Made by a program: the position numbers and the translations under genes
In this document: one piece after another, positions 57,969-64,000 of the stretch
Layout: each line of letters starts with the position of its first letter
Numbering within the stretch: position 1 is the first letter of the stretch
Notes under the pieces: model-generated
Told to the model about the DNA's origin: nothing
Databases searched by the model: none
What the model saw: only the letters and a program-made list of their open reading frames with translations
Assembly (NCBI RefSeq): GCF_016899725.1
Contig: NZ_JACLYU010000003.1
Location: 62,001 to 126,000, forward strand
Direction of reading: 5' to 3'
Length of the DNA: 64,000 bases
From: Bifidobacterium pullorum subsp. saeculare
Lineage (GTDB): Bacteria > Actinomycetota > Actinomycetes > Actinomycetales > Bifidobacteriaceae

Positions 57969-60275
57969 CTACTGTACCGCCTGCCGCCGTCCCTCCGCGT
58001 CCTGGGAGCCGGCGTCCGTGCGGCGCAGCGCGTCGACGAGGGCCTGGGCGTGCGCGTGCCCGATGCCCTTGACCTGTTCGAAGTCCTCGACGCTGGCGGA
58101 ACGCATCGCCTTGACTGAGCCGAAGTGCTTGAGCAGCTCCTTCTGACGGGCCGGGCCGATGCCGGGGATGCCGTCGAGGGCGGAACGCAGGGCGCCTTTG
58201 CGGCGCGTCTGGCGGTGGTATGCGATGGCGAAGCGGTGGGATTCGTCGCGCACGCGCTGCAGCAGGTACAGTCCCTCGGACTGGCGCGAGAGGATGATCG
58301 GATAGTCATCGTCGGGCAGCCACACTTCCTCGAGGCGCTTGGCCAGGCCACACACGGCCACGTCGGTCACACCGCAGTCCGCCAGGGCGCGGGCGGCGGC
58401 CTTAGCCTGGGGGCGGCCGCCGTCGACGACGACGAGGTTCGGCTTGTACGCGAAGTGGCGGCGGTTGGTGTTCTGCTGTACGAGCCCCTCGGCGTCGGCC
58501 GGGGCGTCCGGCGCCTTGGCGGCCTCGCGCTCCGCCTCGAGGCTGTCGCCGGAGTCGCCGGCGATGTTGCCGTGGCGGAAGCGGCGGGTCAGCGTCTCGT
58601 ACAGGGCGGTCAGGTCGTCGGTCTCGCCGTGGCCGTCCTTGCCGCGGATCGCGAAGCGGCGGTATTCCGACTTCTTGGCCATGCCGTCCTCGAACACGAC
58701 CATCGAGGCGACCTGGTAGGCGCCGCCGATGGTGTTCGAGATGTCGTAGCATTCGATGCGCAGCGGCGCCTCGTCCAGGCCGATCGCCTCGGCCACCTCG
58801 TTCATCGCGCGGGTGCGGGCGCCGATGTCGGCGATGCGGCTCATCTTGGCGCGTTGCAACGCCTGGTCGGCGTTCTCGGTGGCGCGGTCCATGAGCTGGC
58901 GTTTGTCGCCGCGGGCGGCGACGCGGATGCTCACGGCCCCGCCCCGCAGGCCGGCGAGCCACTGTTCGAGCTCCTCGCGGCGGGAGGGTTCGGTGGGCAC
59001 GATGACCTCGCGCGGCACGGGCGCCACGGGCGCGAGCAGGTCGGCGCGTCCGGTCTGCTCGAGGCGGTTGTTGCGTTCGCGCGTGGCCTGGGCGCGGGCG
59101 GTGGCGTCCACGGCGGTCAGCGACTGGGTGGCGCCGATGGCGTCGCGGGTAGTCTCGATGCGCACCGGCTCGGCTGGCTCGCCGTCGGCGCTGGCCCCGG
59201 CCTCGCCGTACACCTGGACGATGAGGTCGGCCATGAGGTCGGCGTCGGAGACGTCCTCGACGCGTTCGACGCTCCAGTTGCGCTCGCCGCGGATCACGCC
59301 GGCGCGCACGGTGAAGGCGTGCACGGAGGCCTCGAGCTCGTCGGAGGCGAAGCCGAACACGTCGGCGTCGACCGATTCGTCGAGGACGACGGCGTTCTGC
59401 TGGACGACGGTGGAGAGCATGGCGATCTCGTCGCGCAGGCGCGCGGCCTTCTCGAACTCGAGGTCGGCGCTGGCTTCCTTCATCTCGCGCGTGAGCTGCG
59501 CGATGTACGACTTGCCGAGGCGGCCGGTCATCACGCCGACGAGCCGCTCGACCATGCGCCGGTGCTCGGCGGGGTCGATGCGTCCCACGCAGGGCGCGGA
59601 GCATTTGCCGATCGAGGCGAACAGGCAGGGGCGGCCCGTCATCCGCGCCTTGCGGTAGGTGCCGGCGGAGCAGGTGCGCACCGGGAAGGTCCTCAGCAGC
59701 TTGTCGAGCCCCTGGCGCAGGCCCCACACCTTGGCGTAGGGGCCGAAGTAGCGGGTGCCGCGGCGGCCGCGGTGCCGGGTCACCCACACGCGGGGCACCT
59801 CCTCGCCCACGGAGACGGCCAGGTAGGGGTAGGTCTTGTCGTCGCGGAACTGCACGTTGAACCGCGGGTCGAACTCCTTGATCCACGTGTATTCGAGCGT
59901 CAACGACTCGAGTTCGGTGGCGACGACGGTCCATTCGAGGCTGCGGGCCGTGAGCACCATCGCCTGCGTGCGCGGGTGGAGCAGGTACAGCGGCTGGAAA
60001 TAGTTCGTCAGGCGGTTGCGCAGGTTCTTCGCCTTGCCCACGTAGATGACGCGTCCCTCGCCGTCGCGCCATTTGTACACGCCGGGGCTGGCGGGGATGT
60101 CGCCGGTCTTGGGGCGGAACAGGTCGCGGGTGTCACCGAGCAGCGGCGCCCCGTTGCGGTTGACGCGGGGGCCTTCCCCGTCCGCGCCCCCGTCCGCCGC
60201 GCCGTCGCGCAGCGCGTCGGCGGTTTTCCTCCAGACCTGCGGACTGTGGCGTTCGATCATGCCCGGTTGCGTCAT
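57969..60275 (-). CDS. uvrC: UvrABC system subunit C
   Basis: Endonuclease that makes both cuts in nucleotide excision repair. 768 residues: an N-terminal GIY-YIG nuclease ([20 protein letters not shown]), zinc-type cysteines around [13 protein letters not shown], the UVR motif that binds UvrB ([13 protein letters not shown]), the RNase H-like nuclease ([13 protein letters not shown]) and two helix-hairpin-helix motifs ([13 protein letters not shown] and [12 protein letters not shown]). A long linker between about 330 and 420 makes it larger than E. coli UvrC (610). The start at 60275 (MTQPGM) lies 10 bases after uvrA. Confidence 0.96.
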   Translation of the reverse strand: MTQPGMIERHSPQVWRKTADALRDGAADGGADGEGPRVNRNGAPLLGDTRDLFRPKTGDIPASPGVYKWRDGEGRVIYVGKAKNLRNRLTNYFQPLYLLHPRTQAMVLTARSLEWTVVATELESLTLEYTWIKEFDPRFNVQFRDDKTYPYLAVSVGEEVPRVWVTRHRGRRGTRYFGPYAKVWGLRQGLDKLLRTFPVRTCSAGTYRKARMTGRPCLFASIGKCSAPCVGRIDPAEHRRMVERLVGVMTGRLGKSYIAQLTREMKEASADLEFEKAARLRDEIAMLSTVVQQNAVVLDESVDADVFGFASDELEASVHAFTVRAGVIRGERNWSVERVEDVSDADLMADLIVQVYGEAGASADGEPAEPVRIETTRDAIGATQSLTAVDATARAQATRERNNRLEQTGRADLLAPVAPVPREVIVPTEPSRREELEQWLAGLRGGAVSIRVAARGDKRQLMDRATENADQALQRAKMSRIADIGARTRAMNEVAEAIGLDEAPLRIECYDISNTIGGAYQVASMVVFEDGMAKKSEYRRFAIRGKDGHGETDDLTALYETLTRRFRHGNIAGDSGDSLEAEREAAKAPDAPADAEGLVQQNTNRRHFAYKPNLVVVDGGRPQAKAAARALADCGVTDVAVCGLAKRLEEVWLPDDDYPIILSRQSEGLYLLQRVRDESHRFAIAYHRQTRRKGALRSALDGIPGIGPARQKELLKHFGSVKAMRSASVEDFEQVKGIGHAHAQALVDALRRTDAGSQDAEGRRQAVQ

Positions 60276-60285
60276 CGTCCCTCGC

Positions 60286-63297
<3,012 letters not shown>

Positions 63298-63364
63298 CCA
63301 TTGCCTCCGTTCGTCCGCCTGTGCAGGGTTCTCCCGCCTAGGATAACGCACGGTGCCCCATGGG

Positions 63365-63380
63365 TCGAACAGTTGTTCGA
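63365..63380. promoter_or_regulatory. LexA (SOS) box upstream of uvrA
   Basis: TCGAACAGTTGTTCGA, a perfect palindromic match to the Gram-positive LexA consensus, lies 68 bases ahead of the uvrA start. Confidence 0.9.
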
Positions 63381-63428
63381 CCGCATGTCGGTCCCGGGGG
63401 GCCGGGAAGTGGCGGAAGGCGGGAGGTG

Positions 63429-64000
63429 TCACCACGGCTGGGCGTGGATCTCGTAGGTGGCGTAGTCGGGTGGGTCGTCCGCGGGGATCGAGAAAGCGAC
63501 CATGCCGCCGTCGGACGGTCTGGTGACGAAGGTCGACTCGGCGTAGCGCAGTCTGCCGCCGGCGTCGCGCAGCAGGACGAACACGCGGAGCGCTTCTCCT
63601 CCTCCCATCACGTCGTCCGCGCCGGTCGCGCCGATCTCCCCGGTGAAGGTGACGCCGTAGTCGCCGGGCACCGCCGACAAGTTCCGTGTCGTGACGCGGA
63701 ACGGCTCGCCGGCGTCGTCGACAGCGTACGGCTGCGGAGGCACCGCCTCGAAGTCCACCGTCGCGGGTCGCTTCCCGTCCCCCGCCTGGCCGCCGCAGTA
63801 CATGACCGTGCCGGGGTCCACCAGGGAGTAGACGTCCTCCGTGGTGAAGAGCACGGTGCCGTCCTTGGCACGTCCGGTGACGCGCACGGCGGGCAGCTCC
63901 ACGCGCTTCGTGCCCGTGTTCCTCACGCCGACCGCGTAGTGGACGTATCCCTGGTCGTCCACGGACCAGCCGGACTCCACGATTTTCAGCGGCGAGGCGG
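63429..64000 (-). CDS. Hypothetical protein with FxLYD-like domain, 5' end outside window
   Basis: The frame is open to the window's edge (reading ...[17 protein letters not shown]), so the start lies beyond 64000. The 190 residues seen look like a beta-sandwich of the FxLYD or similar extracytoplasmic type: [21 protein letters not shown] and [17 protein letters not shown]. Such proteins are usually lipoproteins or membrane-anchored. The signal part is not visible. No function assigned. It precedes uvrA on the same strand, but the SOS box lies between them. Confidence 0.7.
   Translation of the reverse strand, partial: ASPLKIVESGWSVDDQGYVHYAVGVRNTGTKRVELPAVRVTGRAKDGTVLFTTEDVYSLVDPGTVMYCGGQAGDGKRPATVDFEAVPPQPYAVDDAGEPFRVTTRNLSAVPGDYGVTFTGEIGATGADDVMGGGEALRVFVLLRDAGGRLRYAESTFVTRPSDGGMVAFSIPADDPPDYATYEIHAQPW

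Overview
The window is a high-GC actinobacterial chromosome segment, almost certainly Bifidobacterium or a close relative. The signs are a TrpC-TrpB fusion, a Cmk-Der fusion, an HTH-aminotransferase fusion, a UDP-glucose pyrophosphorylase of the UgpA type, adjacent transketolase and transaldolase genes (the hexose-fermenting 'bifid shunt'), RbpA, FtsR, WhiA and a GarA-like FHA protein. Almost all of it is core chromosome. I see no prophage, insertion sequence, CRISPR array or rRNA operon.

Layout. 1-5.6 kb (+): end of the tryptophan operon (trpC-trpB fusion, trpA), then lgt, rpe, hisE and hisG. 5.6-10 kb (+): envelope/cell-cycle cluster pgsA-DUF881-sbp-DUF881-garA-ftsR plus a small membrane protein. 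10.1-22 kb (-): a frameshifted LAXTG-type surface protein, a small membrane protein, a HAD phosphatase, rbpA, the Ski2-type helicase helY, a fused PafB-PafC regulator, UTP-glucose-1-phosphate uridylyltransferase, a zinc-ribbon membrane protein and a polytopic membrane protein. 21.7-22.5 kb: AT-richer tRNA-Pro locus with a decayed tRNA copy. 22.5-25.5 kb (-): Cmk-Der fusion and an rRNA pseudouridine synthase. 25.5-26.6 kb (+): a MIP channel. 26.5-38.5 kb (-): DUF3017, purH, perM-like, sucD, sucC, apt, yajC, ruvB, ruvA, ruvC, yebC and thrS. 38.6-39.9 kb (-): an eight-tRNA array (Gly, Val, Cys) built of duplicated modules. 40-43.2 kb: a PAC2-family protein, uppP and a fructosamine-kinase-like gene. 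43.3-45.7 kb (-): dnaJ and hrcA with a perfect CIRCE element. 45.9-49.3 kb (+): tkt and tal. 49.4-52.1 kb (-): the HTH-aminotransferase fusion, whose promoter is packed with GGTTCAA repeats, and a HAD hydrolase. 52.3-63.3 kb (-): secG, tpiA, pgk, whiA, rapZ, aroE, uvrC and uvrA, then the end of a gene running off the window.

The genes mostly serve housekeeping: amino-acid synthesis, central carbon flux, DNA repair (RuvABC, UvrA, UvrC, with LexA boxes at uvrA and inside the end of ruvC), protein export, folding and translation. The most unusual observations are (i) at least eleven exact GGTTCAA heptamers within about 550 bp around the start of the HTH-aminotransferase gene, many spaced 10-12 bp, which look like a helically phased operator array for that protein's own HTH domain; (ii) a perfect LexA palindrome within the ruvC coding end, just ahead of ruvA; (iii) a lac-type operator upstream of tkt beside CIRCE; (iv) a one-base frameshift in a LAXTG-anchored coiled-coil surface protein; and (v) the decayed tRNA copy and direct repeats at tRNA-Pro.
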